From NCBI GenBank assembly GCA_009692465.1, contig SHZD01000013.1, positions 1-50,999 of the forward strand: a stretch of DNA of 50,999 bases, written 5' to 3'. The position numbers were made by a program, and so were the translations under genes. Within the stretch, counting starts at the first letter, position 1. The number at the start of each line of letters is the position of its first letter. The DNA is from Myxococcales bacterium. GTDB taxonomy: Bacteria; Myxococcota_A; UBA9042. Below the pieces are notes generated by a model. That model was not told the origin of the DNA. It worked only from the letters and a program-made list of their open reading frames with translations, and did not search any database. Of this stretch, positions 50,942 through 50,999 are shown piece by piece.

Positions 50942-50999
50942 GAGCCGATCAACTAAGATTTGCTCGGCGTCTCAGTGCTTGCTTTGTGGGTCGCGAGCC
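50942..50999 (+). repeat. Two-hairpin intergenic element, type B, copy B2 (cut by window end)
   Basis: Begins gagccgatcaactaagattt, matching B1 at 22244. Hairpin 1 pairs gccga with tcggc, with the inner stem weakened by one mismatch. The linker gcttgctttgtgggtcgcga reaches the window edge, so hairpin 2 is not visible. Confidence 0.6.

Noticed and set aside
1..50999. tRNA or rRNA genes
   Set aside because: No cloverleaf with a T-loop consensus and no rRNA segments were recognised by eye; a dedicated tRNA scan would be decisive.

Overview
The window looks like chromosomal DNA of a GC-rich Gram-negative bacterium, most likely a Myxococcota or deltaproteobacterial-type lineage. This is inferred from an outer-membrane toolkit (a TolC-type channel, an MlaC-like periplasmic protein, a PorV-like barrel, lipoproteins), from a cysteine-rich lipoprotein of the kind common in that group, and from selenocysteine use. 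No rRNA, tRNA, CRISPR array or intact insertion sequence was seen.

Layout. 1-4.6 kb: a glutathione S-transferase-like gene, an exported protein, a dual-specificity-type phosphatase and a radical SAM protein. 4.8-12.8 kb: a plus-strand envelope cluster holding a 39-aa membrane peptide, an FAD-type oxidoreductase, the TolC-like protein, the MlaC-like protein, a reverse-oriented gene fragment that interrupts the cluster, a barrel protein and an STT3-like membrane glycosyltransferase. 12.9-17.2 kb (minus strand): an AhpD-like gene with an in-frame TGA and its small partner, an acyltransferase-like gene and a Cys-rich lipoprotein. 17.5-32.1 kb: a DUF255 thioredoxin-fold protein, an MscS channel with a cyclic-nucleotide domain, a ferredoxin, pncA, a pair of SPFH proteins, a GT2 glycosyltransferase, pncB, a lipoprotein hydrolase, an ATP-grasp protein and pdxH. 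32.2-38.8 kb (minus strand): a polytopic membrane protein, then NAD-linked formate dehydrogenase (fdhA, also with an in-frame TGA, and a NuoEF-type fdhB). 38.8-41.0 kb: a small accessory island (HsdR N-terminal-like protein, DUF433/PIN-like pair) between 83-bp direct repeats. 41.0-50.6 kb (minus strand): an aerotolerance-type operon of a 778-aa membrane/coiled-coil protein, a MoxR ATPase, a DUF58 protein and two membrane VWA proteins.

Main results. (1) Two genes that read as broken by TGA are better explained as selenoproteins: fdhA (Sec358-His359) and an AhpD-like protein with a Cys-x-x-Sec-x3-His active site (Sec82). In both, a hairpin with a GGUC-starting apical loop begins 17-18 nt after the UGA, as expected for a bacterial SECIS element. 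(2) A family of intergenic elements (about 60-140 bp, up to nine copies or part-copies) shares two hairpins joined by conserved linkers. The first hairpin keeps its pairing while its sequence changes, and several copies touch the stop codon of the preceding gene. I do not recognise this family. (3) Several duplication scars are visible: a 205-bp inverted pair 36.7 kb apart, an inverted 10-bp-tandem repeat pair, a duplicated mlaC-like 3' end flanking an inserted gene fragment, and the direct repeats around the accessory island.

Functional links are partial. pncA and pncB supply two consecutive steps of NAD salvage. fdhA and fdhB would oxidise formate with NAD. The MoxR, DUF58 and VWA genes form one conserved chaperone-like system. 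The STT3-like, GT2 and polytopic membrane proteins hint at lipid-linked glycan transfer. All functional statements come from reading motifs by eye, with no database search.
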